64,000 nt of DNA from Acetobacteraceae bacterium (lineage in GTDB: Bacteria > Pseudomonadota > Alphaproteobacteria > Acetobacterales > Acetobacteraceae), in NCBI GenBank assembly GCA_004843345.1, contig CP039460.1:918921-982920 (forward strand). Reading direction: 5' to 3'. The notes beneath the pieces were generated by a model. That model did not search any database. It saw only the letters and a list, made by a program, of their open reading frames with translations, and was not told where the DNA came from. The position numbers and the translations under genes are program-made. Shown here piece by piece: positions 43,453-53,107 of the stretch; position 1 is the stretch's first letter, and each line of letters begins with the position of its first letter.

Positions 43453-43680
43453 TCAGCTAAAAAAGAGCATCCATGCGCTCAAAGCGCCAATGATCCCAAG
43501 CAACGTATAAACGATAAAACGCTCTATGGGCGGATGATCCCAACCTATTTTAGTAAAAATCGTATGGCAAAAAAGAATGCCTAGAAGACCGAGCAACGCA
43601 CAAATCAGCCAATCTGGACAAGAAATTCCAAGAATTGGAACAGCGAACGCTTTATTCACAATGCAACCAAAAAGAGACAA
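43453..43680 (-). CDS. Small membrane protein, YtcA-like
   Basis: 75 residues: an N-terminal segment with CP.W (ISCPDWLICALLG), a transmembrane helix, a polar loop and a second transmembrane helix ending in LSAWMLFFS. The pattern resembles YtcA-type small membrane proteins. Function not known. Sequence class is suggestive rather than certain. Confidence 0.5.
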   Translation of the reverse strand: MSLFGCIVNKAFAVPILGISCPDWLICALLGLLGILFCHTIFTKIGWDHPPIERFIVYTLLGIIGALSAWMLFFS

Positions 43681-43765
43681 GAGGAAAAATATTTTTTAAA
43701 CCTTTGAAATTTAGTAGCATAAAATTGGAGACCCCCCAGTCAATTTTACAATAAATCTCAAAATG

Positions 43766-43841
43766 TGGCGTCTCGTACGGGATTCGAACCCGTGTTGCCG
43801 CCGTGAGAGGGCGGTGTCCTAGGCCTCTAGACGAACGAGAC
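43766..43841 (-). tRNA. tRNA-Glu (CUC anticodon)
   Basis: The acceptor stem pairs GTCTCGT with ACGAGAC. The anticodon stem-loop reads CCGCC CTCTCAC GGCGG with anticodon CTC. The T-arm has GGGTTCGAATCCC. CCA is encoded at 43766-43768. All four arms fold by eye. The CUC anticodon reads GAG. Confidence 0.92.
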
Positions 43842-43973
43842 GAGGCAAGGTTTATACCCAAGAGTTATAGGCTTTTTATCCGCAACGTCAAGCGATTTAA
43901 TCATAGAAGAGTTTTCTATTTTATCTTATGGTGGAAATTATTCCTCCTTTTTACAGCCAAGAGTTATTTGACG

Positions 43974-45320
43974 ATGCCTTCTCTCAAAACACGCCAAATC
44001 TATTCTATTATCCGTTCTAAATCGCTCTTGCCTGAGTCACCGCAATTCTATGTTGACCTGCTTGTCTGGTTTCTGCTCCTGACGCCCATTGCCTTAGCGG
44101 CTGGGGCAACCTGCGCTTTCTTCATGCTGGCGTTAGAGCATTCTATTCATTTCCGCTTCAGCCATGGCTGGATTATCTATCTTCTTCCCCTTGCTGGAAT
44201 GCTCGTTGCACTCCTCAATACGGGGGTGAACCGCCTTTCCAATCAAACAGAACATCTCAAGGGCACGCTTCTTCACCGCCTCATCACCGTTTTCAATACA
44301 CTCATCAAAATCCCCTTAGCCTTTTTCTCTGCGGTCATGAGTAATCTCTTTGGCGCTTCTGTGGGACGTGAAGGAACAGCCCTTCAAATGTCGGCAAATT
44401 TTGCAGACGGCCTCTCCCATTTATTCGATTTACATGCGCATAAACGGAAAATTCTGATTTTTGCAGGGGTTGCGGCTGGTTTTGGCGCTATTTTCGGAAC
44501 ACCTGTGGCGGGTATGCTCTTTGTGGTGGAGGTCACTGCTTTTGCTGGGACATTAAGCTACCGCTCCCTCCTCCCCTGCGTTTACACCGCCATGATTTCA
44601 GACACAGCATGTGGCGTGATTACAGATTTTTTACATATTAAACGCCTCAATCAAGTCATTGCTGCGCAACCGCTTTTTGCTGGAAACTGGCATTTTAACG
44701 GTCAAAATCCGCTTCTTTTAGCCAAAATTTTTCTGGCAGCCGTTTTGTTTGGCATTATCGGACGCATTTATATGACAGGCCTCAGCGTCAGCCGTGATGT
44801 CTTTGCTAAAATTTGCAAACCAGCTTATTTACGGCCAGCACTTGGCGGTATTTTAACGCTTCTGCTTGTGCTTCTTTGCGGTTCTCGGGATTATCTCGGC
44901 CTCGGCGTTATCTCTTCCCACCCCCCTGCTGGCGCTTCTGTGATTGATTTTTTTGCCGGTGCAAATAATGGCTTTGACTGGGCATGGAAACTGATCTTTA
45001 CCCTGATTTGTATCGGGTCAGGCTTTCGGGGAGGCAATGTGACCCCCATGTTCTTTATTGGCGCTGGCCTAGGCTGCGTCCTCGGCCCATGGATTGCGCC
45101 AGAGGCTGCGCCTTTATTCACAGGCATTGGTTTTGTCTGCGTTTTTTGTGCGGCACTGAAAACGCCTATTACGGCGACTATTATCGCTGCTGAAGTTTTC
45201 GGAACGGAAAATCTGGCCTATTACGCCTTTGCCTGCGTCATTGCCTTTGCTGTTTCGGGTTCTGTGGATCGCCGTCCTGAATGGCTTGAACAAATGCTCC
45301 AAGACCATACAGGACTTTAA
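43974..45320 (+). CDS. CLC-family chloride/fluoride channel or antiporter
   Basis: 448 residues from ATG 43974 (the longer upstream reading lacks the usual start context). CLC signatures: ASVGREGTALQM, where most chloride CLC proteins have GREGP, and GSGFRGGNVTPMFFIGAGLG near the ion path. Ten or more hydrophobic helices are visible. GREGT is one of the features of fluoride-selective CLC-F proteins, and the usual GSGIP filter is not seen. CLC-F is plausible but not proven. It may help remove fluoride or balance charge. Confidence 0.82.
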   Translation: MPSLKTRQIYSIIRSKSLLPESPQFYVDLLVWFLLLTPIALAAGATCAFFMLALEHSIHFRFSHGWIIYLLPLAGMLVALLNTGVNRLSNQTEHLKGTLLHRLITVFNTLIKIPLAFFSAVMSNLFGASVGREGTALQMSANFADGLSHLFDLHAHKRKILIFAGVAAGFGAIFGTPVAGMLFVVEVTAFAGTLSYRSLLPCVYTAMISDTACGVITDFLHIKRLNQVIAAQPLFAGNWHFNGQNPLLLAKIFLAAVLFGIIGRIYMTGLSVSRDVFAKICKPAYLRPALGGILTLLLVLLCGSRDYLGLGVISSHPPAGASVIDFFAGANNGFDWAWKLIFTLICIGSGFRGGNVTPMFFIGAGLGCVLGPWIAPEAAPLFTGIGFVCVFCAALKTPITATIIAAEVFGTENLAYYAFACVIAFAVSGSVDRRPEWLEQMLQDHTGL

Positions 45321-45324
45321 AAAA

Positions 45325-45852
45325 CTATTCTTCTTTAGAATTTTGCGCTGGTGGTCTATTCCAAGACATTTTCATCAAAAAATGGGTCAGACCGCATTTA
45401 CCTGTGACACCTGTGCCGAACATGCCAGCCCCAATCAAAGCTGGAAGAAGAAAAAATTTTCTGCTTTTCACGCCGCCCAAAAGGCTTCCGATAAAAACGA
45501 GCGCGCCAGACATCACATAAATCTGACGCATTACAGAAGATTGACGGTTGCCTCCCTTTATAACGGGAAGTTTGGCTTTTTTCCAAGCATCTAAGCCTCC
45601 TTCGAGAACATATCCATAAGGGCTGATAAGGGCTAGAACAGCACTGTTTATTTTTGTCCTCTTTCCTGTTTGACAATAAAATAAAACAGGACGTCCCTGA
45701 AATTCACTCCATGAAAGATTTTCCGTAGGAATATTCAAAGCCCTTGCAATATGTTCACCATCGAATTCTATGGCATCACGAATATCAACAACCGTCACAC
45801 GCTCATCAATAAGGCGTCTTGCCTCTTCCACGGAAATAAATTTTAAGGCCAT
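45325..45852 (-). CDS. Rhodanese-like protein with a C-terminal membrane domain
   Basis: 175 residues from ATG 45852. A rhodanese domain (ISVEEARRLID, VVDIRDAIEFDGEHI) with active-site loop CQTGKRT is followed by two hydrophobic segments (QIYVMSGALVFIGSLLGG and FFLLPALIGAGMFGTG). Such membrane rhodaneses bind sulfur or phosphate groups. It faces the CLC gene tail to tail. Confidence 0.75.
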   Translation of the reverse strand: MALKFISVEEARRLIDERVTVVDIRDAIEFDGEHIARALNIPTENLSWSEFQGRPVLFYCQTGKRTKINSAVLALISPYGYVLEGGLDAWKKAKLPVIKGGNRQSSVMRQIYVMSGALVFIGSLLGGVKSRKFFLLPALIGAGMFGTGVTGKCGLTHFLMKMSWNRPPAQNSKEE

Positions 45853-45946
45853 AAACGCAATTCCCTTCGAACAAAACGCCAAATTTTTAAAAATATCTAA
45901 TAAAACATTATAGAGGAAAAAATTTCTTTTTTAACTAATTTCTTCC

Positions 45947-45962
45947 TGTTCCACGTGAAACA
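45947..45962. promoter_or_regulatory. Probable parS site (ParB binding)
   Basis: TGTTCCACGTGAAACA differs at one base from the bacterial parS consensus TGTTTCACGTGAAACA. It lies in a non-coding gap between the rhodanese gene and the small lipoprotein gene. parS sites cluster near the origin, which agrees with rho and mnmE to the right. Confidence 0.65.
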
Positions 45963-46049
45963 AATTGGCCTTAAAATCAGGTGCTTGTCGAAATGAAAAA
46001 AGCAGATTAAAGTCTCAAGGAATATTTCATTTTTAGTGTTGGTTTTCCG

Positions 46050-46379
46050 ATGATCTCTAAAGTCTCTAAAGCTTTGCCCCTTCTTGCGATTGCCCTTCCG
46101 CTTAGCCTTGCGGCTTGCAACAGCGGCCCTTTTTCTGGCGCACCAACGCAAGATGAGGTGACAAAAATTTACAATGACAACATCAAAAGTCAGGACGGAC
46201 GCAAAGTAAAACTCACAGATTTGCGTTGTACAAAGCACGAAAACGCAAGCTTTGTTTGCTTTGTCGGCTATAAAGTCGTTGATAAAGCAGGCAATGACAT
46301 TAAAAATATGGGCGCACAAGGCAGAACAGGCGTTCAATTCTTCCGCCTTGATAATAAATGGGTCGCTAGAGGGCTTTAA
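46050..46379 (+). CDS. Small lipoprotein of unknown function
   Basis: 109 residues with a classical lipobox (LSLAACNSG). The mature part has a helix (PTQDEVTKIYNDNIKSQDGRK) and a beta region with two cysteines (LRCTKHENASFVCFVGYKVV). No family recognised. A strong terminator follows. Confidence 0.65.
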   Translation: MISKVSKALPLLAIALPLSLAACNSGPFSGAPTQDEVTKIYNDNIKSQDGRKVKLTDLRCTKHENASFVCFVGYKVVDKAGNDIKNMGAQGRTGVQFFRLDNKWVARGL

Positions 46380-46403
46380 GCTAAAATACATTTTACAAAC
46401 AAC

Positions 46404-46437
46404 AAAAAAAGCGCCTTTTTTGGAAGGCGCTTTTTTT
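46404..46437. terminator. Bidirectional terminator between the lipoprotein gene and recJ
   Basis: AAAAAAAGCGCCTTT..AAGGCGCTTTTTTT between convergent genes. Confidence 0.85.
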
Positions 46438-46455
46438 AAATGTTTTCCTAAAATG

Positions 46456-48318
46456 TTAAGCTGAGACAGAAGTCACTTCAACCGCATCTTCTATAAAGAA
46501 GGTGGCGTCTTTCCGTCCCCGCCATTCCTCTGCACGCAAACGGCCTGCGACATGAATTAACGGGCGGTTTGGCGCTTCGAGCAACGTGCCAAACTCGGTA
46601 TTCTCGACCCGAAAAACGAGCGCTTTAATCCGCCCCTTGCCTAAATCGTCTTCAAGCGTGACTCTTAACGTATTCAGGTCTTTGCCAATACGTTTCGCAT
46701 ATTTCACCCGCACATTGGAAAGCGCTAAATAAGGCTCATCATTCCCCGGACCAAAGGGCGCAAGTTTTTCGATTTCTTCGGCATTCTGGACATTCGCCCC
46801 TACGGCGCTAATGACCGCATCAATAATTAAATTAGCCCGTTTGGGAGATGATTGCGCCTCTTTCAGCGCCTCGTCTAAAAATTCCTCAAACGCATCGCCC
46901 TGTTCTGGGTGGAGCGCAAAACCTGCGGCCATTGCATGACCGCCGCCCCCGCAAAGAATCTTCTTTTGCACAGCGGAAAGCACCGCTTCCCCCACATCAA
47001 GCCCCTCAATCGACCTTGCCGATCCTTTGATAAGACCAGTCTCGCTATCCAACGATCCAATAAAAACAGGACGGTTGAATTTTTCCTTAATCCGTCCTGC
47101 CACAATCCCAACAACGCCCGGATGCCAGCCTTGCGCATAAAGAAAAACGGCATTTCGGCCAGATGAAAGCTTTTTTTCCGCCGCCAGCATGGCCTCTTGC
47201 AGGATATCGCCCTCAACTTCCTGACGTTTCGCATTGGTTTCGTCTAATTCCCGTGCCAAAGGCAGCGCATCTGGATAGGTTTCGGACAAAAGCAGCTCAA
47301 TACCAAGCGTGCTTTTCCCAATCCTGCCCCCTGCATTGATACGGGGGCCAAGCGCAAAACCGCAAGCAATGGAATGACCTAATTTTTTTAAGCCTGCAAC
47401 TTCGCCTAAAGCCGCCAACCCCGGACGCTGTGCCTTTTCTAAGACTTTCAAACCCTGCCCGACAAAGGCACGGTTCACCCCTCTCAACTGCATCACATCG
47501 CAGATCGTTGCCAAAGCAACCACGTCCAAATAAGCAAGCAAATCAGGCCCCGTCGCCTTTTTGCCCTCTTCCGTGACACCAAAATAATTTTGCCGCATCA
47601 GCTCGCGCCGTAACGCCACAATCATCAAAAAAGCCACCCCTGTTGCACAGAGATGTCCTTGCCCTGATGTACAGTCCAAACGGTTGGGATTAACCACAAT
47701 GCCATTCGGTAAAAAATGCCCCTCTGGCTTGTGATGATCCAACACAATCAGATCACATTTTTCAGAAAAAGGATTTAAAACTTCATGCGCTGTTGTGCCG
47801 CAATCGGTACAAATTACCAGCGTTGCGCCTTTTTCTGCCAAGTCTTCCAAAGCTTTGGTATTAGGGCCGTATCCCTCTTTCATGCGGTCGGGAATATGTG
47901 GAAAAACGGTCAATCCAAGGGCACGCAGATATTGCGTCAAAAGCGCTGAACTGCAAGCACCATCGACATCATAATCGCCAAAAATACCTATTTTTTCATT
48001 AGAAAGGACGGCTTTCGCCAATCTTGCCGCCGCCTGATCCATCGCTTTCAAGCTGGAAGGGTCTGGCAAATGCCGTCTTAAACTCGCATCTAAAAACCCC
48101 TGCACCTCTTTAGGCGCAAGGCCTCTGCCAATCAAGACACGGCAGGCAATATCACCAAGCCCGCTTTCTCTGCCCATAACAGCAATTAAGCGCTCAAGCT
48201 GATGTGGATCAGCCAGCGTGCCACTCCGCCACAGCCATGCACGGCCAGAAGCACTTTGCACCACCCCCAAAACATTTTGGGGGTCTTGCAATGAATTTAA
48301 AGAAGAATTTTCAAGCAT
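46456..48318 (-). CDS. recJ: RecJ single-strand DNA exonuclease
   Basis: 620 residues. DHH-family motifs are clear: DYDVDGACSSALLTQYL (the Mn-binding aspartates) and DHHKPEGHF, then GRIGKSTLGIELLLSET and GGGGHAMAAGFAL (DHHA1 domain), followed by an OB-fold (VRVKYAKRIGKD). RecJ degrades 5' single-stranded ends in recombination and repair. It is encoded directly downstream of recA on the same strand, with 21 bases between them. Confidence 0.93.
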   Translation of the reverse strand: MLENSSLNSLQDPQNVLGVVQSASGRAWLWRSGTLADPHQLERLIAVMGRESGLGDIACRVLIGRGLAPKEVQGFLDASLRRHLPDPSSLKAMDQAAARLAKAVLSNEKIGIFGDYDVDGACSSALLTQYLRALGLTVFPHIPDRMKEGYGPNTKALEDLAEKGATLVICTDCGTTAHEVLNPFSEKCDLIVLDHHKPEGHFLPNGIVVNPNRLDCTSGQGHLCATGVAFLMIVALRRELMRQNYFGVTEEGKKATGPDLLAYLDVVALATICDVMQLRGVNRAFVGQGLKVLEKAQRPGLAALGEVAGLKKLGHSIACGFALGPRINAGGRIGKSTLGIELLLSETYPDALPLARELDETNAKRQEVEGDILQEAMLAAEKKLSSGRNAVFLYAQGWHPGVVGIVAGRIKEKFNRPVFIGSLDSETGLIKGSARSIEGLDVGEAVLSAVQKKILCGGGGHAMAAGFALHPEQGDAFEEFLDEALKEAQSSPKRANLIIDAVISAVGANVQNAEEIEKLAPFGPGNDEPYLALSNVRVKYAKRIGKDLNTLRVTLEDDLGKGRIKALVFRVENTEFGTLLEAPNRPLIHVAGRLRAEEWRGRKDATFFIEDAVEVTSVSA

Positions 48319-48339
48319 ATTTCTTTAGAGAAGTTTCTC

Positions 48340-49461
48340 TTAATCCTGATCATGGGAGAAGATGTCATCAACGTCCCCCTCTCCAGAAGCGCTCTCTGAA
48401 TCCGCTTCAGAAACTTCCTCAATCAAACCAGAATGTTCTCTGATCTTGCCTTCAATCTCTACCGCCATTTCGGGATGTTCTCTTAAATAAGTCTTAGAGT
48501 TCTCTTTCCCTTGCCCAAGGCGGACAGAATCATAAGAGAACCATGCACCAGACTTATCAACGATATTGGCTTTCACACCGAGATCAAGAAGCTCGCCGAG
48601 CTTACTGATGCCCTCGCCATAAATAATTTCAAACTCAACCTGTTTGAAAGGGGGTGCCATTTTGTTTTTAACAACTTTAATACGGGTTTGGTTGCCCAAA
48701 ACTTCATCTTTATCTTTAATCGATCCGATACGGCGAATATCCAACCGCACGGAAGAATAGAATTTCAGTGCATTACCGCCTGCCGTTGTTTCAGGATTGC
48801 CAAACATCACACCGATTTTCATGCGAATTTGATTAAGGAAAATCACAGTCGTCTGGGAACGGTTAATCGTACCTGTTAATTTTCTAAGCGCCTGACTCAT
48901 CAAACGGGCCTGCAAGCCCACATGGGCATCTCCCATATCGCCCTCAAGCTCTGCCTTTGGCACAAGCGCCGCAACAGAATCAACGACAATCAAATCCACG
49001 GCCCCTGAACGCACGAGCGTATCAGTGATTTCCAAAGCCTGCTCTCCTGTATCGGGCTGACTCAGAAGCAGATCATCAACATTCACACCAAGTTTACGGG
49101 CATATCCGGGGTCAAGCGCATGCTCCGCATCAATAAAAGCGGCCGTTCCGCCTAATTTCTGCGCCTCGGCTAAAATATGAAGGGCAAGCGTCGTTTTCCC
49201 TGAACTTTCAGGGCCGTAAATTTCAATAATCCGCCCACGGGGCACACCGCCAATGCCAAGCGCAATATCGAGCCCCAAAGAACCTGTTGAAATAGATTCA
49301 ATTTCACGGTTTGGCTGATCCCCCATCCGCATAATAGACTCTTTACCAAAGGAACGCTCAATCTGACCCAGCGCATTTTCCAGTGCCCGTCTTTTATCTT
49401 CCTTGGCTTTATCCCCTGAACCAGAGGCGCTAATGCGGGATTTTGCGGGTGCCTTTGCCAT
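48340..49461 (-). CDS. recA: RecA recombinase
   Basis: 373 residues with [12 protein letters not shown] (Walker A), [12 protein letters not shown] (Walker B), the L1/L2 loops ([19 protein letters not shown]) and GLIEEVSE near the acidic C-terminus. RecA drives strand exchange and activates LexA self-cleavage. GGAG lies eight bases before the ATG. I looked for an alphaproteobacterial GTTC-N7-GTTC LexA site in the 130 bases upstream and saw none. It precedes recJ in a likely operon. Confidence 0.97.
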   Translation of the reverse strand: MAKAPAKSRISASGSGDKAKEDKRRALENALGQIERSFGKESIMRMGDQPNREIESISTGSLGLDIALGIGGVPRGRIIEIYGPESSGKTTLALHILAEAQKLGGTAAFIDAEHALDPGYARKLGVNVDDLLLSQPDTGEQALEITDTLVRSGAVDLIVVDSVAALVPKAELEGDMGDAHVGLQARLMSQALRKLTGTINRSQTTVIFLNQIRMKIGVMFGNPETTAGGNALKFYSSVRLDIRRIGSIKDKDEVLGNQTRIKVVKNKMAPPFKQVEFEIIYGEGISKLGELLDLGVKANIVDKSGAWFSYDSVRLGQGKENSKTYLREHPEMAVEIEGKIREHSGLIEEVSEADSESASGEGDVDDIFSHDQD

Positions 49462-49597
49462 AAATTCTCCAAAAATTCAGTTTCTGTGGGAGCATAACAC
49501 CCCCGAAATTCTCTCGTCTTCTAAATGTGCCGTCTTCACACTAAAAAACAAGGGCTAAAAAAAATAAGTTTCCTGCGCAAGCGCAAACCAGCATGGC

Positions 49598-51094
49598 TTA
49601 ATGTTTAAATTCCCGACTGCGCTGACGGATTGCGAGCCCGGAAACATTTTCCGCCACACCTGTGCAGTCCGCCAATTCCGAACTGCCACAGAAAATACCG
49701 TTTCCGGCCTCTTCTGGCGGCGGCAATTTCGTAGCCTTCACTTTAACAGAACTTTCCACAGGATGCGCCATAAAACCAGCCAAATGATCGGCCAAGGCAC
49801 TCGCGGCCGCCGTCTGTCCTGTTGCGGTTGCCACTGCCTGCGGATTGCCTTGATCTGAAAACACCATGCCAGCCGCATAAAGCGGTGCAGGACGGCTCTC
49901 AGGAGACGTGCCAATCACGACACCGCTCCGCCCTGACATGCGTCCTGTGCCAAAAAGATTGCCTGCACTTAACACACAGGCCACCTGCATACCCTTCTCG
50001 TCCCGTGCCAAAATAGAGCTGGAGGCTGGTAAAGAAGGCAAGCTGAAGCGCTCAGAAGAAAGGGGCGTATTCATAAAATCTTTTGGCGAAAGCGGCTGGC
50101 CATTTTCATCAAGATAACGCCAAAGCGCCGCAGCCTGTTCCGCAGGCCCTTCTTTTTTCAGCGCCACGGCCGCCGCCATACCGCCGTCCACAGGCGGCGG
50201 CAGGAAAATCCCACGCCAAGCATGGCCTTCTGTCCCGGGCAATTCCACCTCAACAGGTTTTGTCTCTGTTGGGAGGCTGCTTCGCAAAGATTCACGCACC
50301 AGTCCACCGCCAGCCTTATTCACACCCTCCACATAACTGTCCCCAAGAGATCCACCGTAGAGATCGCCAATACCCTGCTTTTCAATCTGTTCCAAAAATC
50401 CACCAAGCTGGCGTTGAATGAGCGTGTCACCCACTTTAAGCGACTGAACCTCTCCTTTTTCATTTGTGCCTTTTCCAAAGACTTCCCGCATGCCAGCATC
50501 AGCAAATAGAGGGGTTTTTACAGCCTCCAAATCATCAGCAAGCTGACGGCTCACCCGAATGCCACGCTGTGCAAAACGGCGAGCTGCAATCACATCGTCC
50601 GAAAAAACAACCTCCCCAAAACGATCCTGCATCAAATAAAGGCCACGGGCGAGCATCGGCACACTGGCAGGACGCTCTGGTGGATTTTGGGTATTTTCCT
50701 CCCCACCGCCTTTGGGCAAAAATAAAAAGGCGTTAAATTCTTTCCCTTTTCCAACCAAACAAGCGCCACCGCCCCCGAAAGAGGCTCGGGAAGGCAAAGT
50801 CACAGCCATCGCCATCGAGGACGCCACCGCCGCATCAACCGCATTTCCGCCTCTTGCTAAGACATCACGCCCAGCGATAGAGGCTTGCGGTTCATCTGCA
50901 ACAACAATCCCCTCTACGGGTAAAGTTGAAGTGGTCTTCCCGAAAAGAGAATGCAGGACATTTTGTCCGGGCTGTTTAGCCTCCTGCTTTTTCACCTCTG
51001 TCGGTACAAAACGGGAACAGCTTGTCGCCCCTAGAAAACCAAGAATCAAAAAGCTCAAAGAGCAGGATTTTAAAAGAGAGAAAGAAAATTTCAT
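49598..51094 (-). CDS. Gamma-glutamyltranspeptidase-like lipoprotein with an altered active site
   Basis: About 498 residues from ATG 51094 (which gives a lipobox, GATSC). The fold signature of GGT is present: DVLARGGNAVDAAVA, SRASFGGGGA, and later NLFGTGRMSGR and ALADHLAGFMAHP. The maturation nucleophile Thr of TTHxSVVD aligns with Ser in ASSSILARD, and the Thr-Thr-His triplet is Ser-Ser-Ser. The protein may be a weak autoprocessing enzyme or inactive. It is secreted and lipid-anchored. The following small gene ends two bases before its start. Confidence 0.7.
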   Translation of the reverse strand: MKFSFSLLKSCSLSFLILGFLGATSCSRFVPTEVKKQEAKQPGQNVLHSLFGKTTSTLPVEGIVVADEPQASIAGRDVLARGGNAVDAAVASSMAMAVTLPSRASFGGGGACLVGKGKEFNAFLFLPKGGGEENTQNPPERPASVPMLARGLYLMQDRFGEVVFSDDVIAARRFAQRGIRVSRQLADDLEAVKTPLFADAGMREVFGKGTNEKGEVQSLKVGDTLIQRQLGGFLEQIEKQGIGDLYGGSLGDSYVEGVNKAGGGLVRESLRSSLPTETKPVEVELPGTEGHAWRGIFLPPPVDGGMAAAVALKKEGPAEQAAALWRYLDENGQPLSPKDFMNTPLSSERFSLPSLPASSSILARDEKGMQVACVLSAGNLFGTGRMSGRSGVVIGTSPESRPAPLYAAGMVFSDQGNPQAVATATGQTAAASALADHLAGFMAHPVESSVKVKATKLPPPEEAGNGIFCGSSELADCTGVAENVSGLAIRQRSREFKH

Positions 51095-51095
51095 A

Positions 51096-51434
51096 TCAGC
51101 GTTCTGCCAGCTTACAGGCCACAAGTTCAATCGGAAAAATAATCAGCAAACTCACTAAAACCGCCCATTGTGGCTGTAAATAAAACCAGGTCAGCGCCCG
51201 AAAGAGATAGAGCAAAAACGCCCCAACCGCAGCCCCTGTGAAAAAAACAGGCAAGGCATGAGGCCATTCCCATTCTCTTAAATTATGTTCAAAATAAAAA
51301 CGAAACGGGCCTATATGGTGGTTTGGAATATGGCGCACACGGTCAAGCTTTCCCCATGGAAGCATCAAAACAAACCCCATGCCCCCAACAAAGGCCAAAA
51401 GGAAATATCCCCCAAGAACAATAAAGGCATACAT
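51096..51434 (-). CDS. Small membrane protein of unknown function
   Basis: 112 residues with three hydrophobic segments: AFIVLGGYFLLAFVGGMGF at the start, VFFTGAAVGAFLLYLFRAL in the middle, and a final one. It contains HIPNHHIGPF, with several histidines. It ends next to the lipoprotein start, in an apparent operon. No family recognised. Confidence 0.55.
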   Translation of the reverse strand: MYAFIVLGGYFLLAFVGGMGFVLMLPWGKLDRVRHIPNHHIGPFRFYFEHNLREWEWPHALPVFFTGAAVGAFLLYLFRALTWFYLQPQWAVLVSLLIIFPIELVACKLAER

Positions 51435-51458
51435 CTCTTTTTCTCAGCCCCGCTTTCC

Positions 51459-52562
51459 TTAAATATCAAGCAAAAGACGGGCAGGGTCTTCAACAAGCTC
51501 TTTAACCGTACGCAAGAAACTCACCCCTTCCTTACCGTCCACTAGGCGGTGGTCATAAGAGAGCGCCACATACATCATCGGACGAATAACGACCTGCCCC
51601 TCCAATGCAACTGGGCGCTCTTTAATCGCATGAAGCCCCAAAACCCCTGATTGTTTTGGACTTAAAAGCGGCGTTGACAGAAGCGACCCGAAAATCCCGC
51701 CATTGCTGAGCGTAAAGCTCGCCCCCGAAAGGTCTTCCCTTACCAAGCGTGATTCTCTTGCCTTTACTGCAAAATCTGCCACTTTTTTCTCAATCTCGGC
51801 AAAGCCTAGCGCCTCGGCGGCTTTAATCACAGGCACAACCAGCCCCTTATCCGTTGTCACCGCAACGCCCAAATTGGCATGACGGCGGTAAACAGTCTCA
51901 TCGCCTTCAATATAGGCATTCATCACAGGAAAACGGTTAAGCGCCCTTGCAACAGCAGTGGCAAAAAAAGACATAAAGCCTAATTTTATGCCTTCATGCG
52001 CTTCGATAAATTCCTTTTGATAGCGCTTGCGGAGCGCCATCACTTCGCTCATATCCACTTCGGTAAAGGTGGTCAGCACAGCAGCATGATTTTGAATTTC
52101 TTTCAAATTACGGGCAACGGCTAAACGCAAAGGACTCAGTTTAAGGCGTTTTTCGTCCGCTTCACTCTGTTCTGGCACTTTTTCTTTCATAGGGGCTGAT
52201 GGTGGCGCTTGCCTTTTGATCTCTGGCTGAACAGGCATTTTCTGCGCAGGCACTTCAACGAGAGGGGCTTCTTTTAGCTTGGCTTGGGCAAGCTCTTTCG
52301 CTGACAAATCCAGTTTCGCCAGAAAATCTCCTGACTTTACTTCGGCAGAAACAGGCAAAGGAGAGCGTAAAACGCCCCTTACAGGCGCAGGCACTTCGAG
52401 ACTGATTTTATCGGTCTCCAATTCTAAAATGGCCTCGCCTTCCTCAACAATTTCGCCTTCTTTAAAGAGCCATCGTGCAATCAAAGCAGATTCAACTGTC
52501 TCTCCGAGAGGAGGCACACTAATTTCGATTTCCTGCACTTCTTTTTTTGCCTGTTTTGCCAT
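51459..52562 (-). CDS. sucB: Dihydrolipoyl succinyltransferase-like E2 subunit, without a visible peripheral subunit-binding domain
   Basis: 367 residues. An N-terminal lipoyl domain carries [14 protein letters not shown], with Lys the lipoylation site. A Pro/Ala/Lys linker (about 85-135) is followed directly by the catalytic acyltransferase domain ([39 protein letters not shown] with the HxxxDG active site). The peripheral subunit-binding domain normally lying between them, which anchors E1 and E3, is not visible, and the protein is about 40 residues short of the usual E2o. No sucA or lpd is adjacent. Confidence 0.8.
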   Translation of the reverse strand: MAKQAKKEVQEIEISVPPLGETVESALIARWLFKEGEIVEEGEAILELETDKISLEVPAPVRGVLRSPLPVSAEVKSGDFLAKLDLSAKELAQAKLKEAPLVEVPAQKMPVQPEIKRQAPPSAPMKEKVPEQSEADEKRLKLSPLRLAVARNLKEIQNHAAVLTTFTEVDMSEVMALRKRYQKEFIEAHEGIKLGFMSFFATAVARALNRFPVMNAYIEGDETVYRRHANLGVAVTTDKGLVVPVIKAAEALGFAEIEKKVADFAVKARESRLVREDLSGASFTLSNGGIFGSLLSTPLLSPKQSGVLGLHAIKERPVALEGQVVIRPMMYVALSYDHRLVDGKEGVSFLRTVKELVEDPARLLLDI

Positions 52563-52574
52563 TTACCTGCTCCC

Positions 52575-52946
52575 TCACTTTTGTCCGCTTGCGTCTTCAA
52601 ACTCTAACTTTTTCAGAGACAGAACAACAGGGCGAATTTTTTTGCGCGCGATGCCAATCCTCGCCCTGACAACCCAAAGAATTGGCAAAGACATCCCAAA
52701 AAGCAAGATGCCAAAAACCAAATTTAAAGAGAAGCTACTGGTAAACCCATTTGCTACAAAGAAAAGGAAAAGAAACCAAATACTGATCCAATCTGCTTCT
52801 AACAAAAACAACAGAAAGGTCGTTAAAAGAACACTAAATCGCCCCTGTGGTGCAAGTGAAAGCACGACAAACATAAAGGCCGTCAGCAAAAATCCAATAC
52901 TAGACGCTGCCAGACAGCAACAAACAATAATCGTCAGCTCATCCAT
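52575..52946 (-). CDS. Multi-span membrane protein of unknown function
   Basis: 123 residues, almost entirely hydrophobic, with four probable spans and a basic C-terminus (ARKKIRPVVLSLKK). An N-terminal CCCL stretch may be palmitoylated or disulfide-linked; that is speculation. It precedes sucB on the same strand, 12 bases away. Confidence 0.55.
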   Translation of the reverse strand: MDELTIIVCCCLAASSIGFLLTAFMFVVLSLAPQGRFSVLLTTFLLFLLEADWISIWFLFLFFVANGFTSSFSLNLVFGILLFGMSLPILWVVRARIGIARKKIRPVVLSLKKLEFEDASGQK

Positions 52947-53107
52947 TGCTTTAAAATCCTATTGCCTCTCTTTAAGGTGATGAAAAACAAATTAAGCTAT
53001 TTTTGCTTTTGTTAATAGGCACTCTCTGCCAGATTACACAAAACAGAAAAAGAGCGTTGCCTCATTGCTTTGCTTCGCCACGCTTAAAACGATTTTGGAG
53101 GGATTCT

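Noticed and set aside
49462-49597. Possible LexA site upstream of recA
   Set aside because: No GTTC-N7-GTTC or GAAC-N7-GAAC pair was found in this interval.
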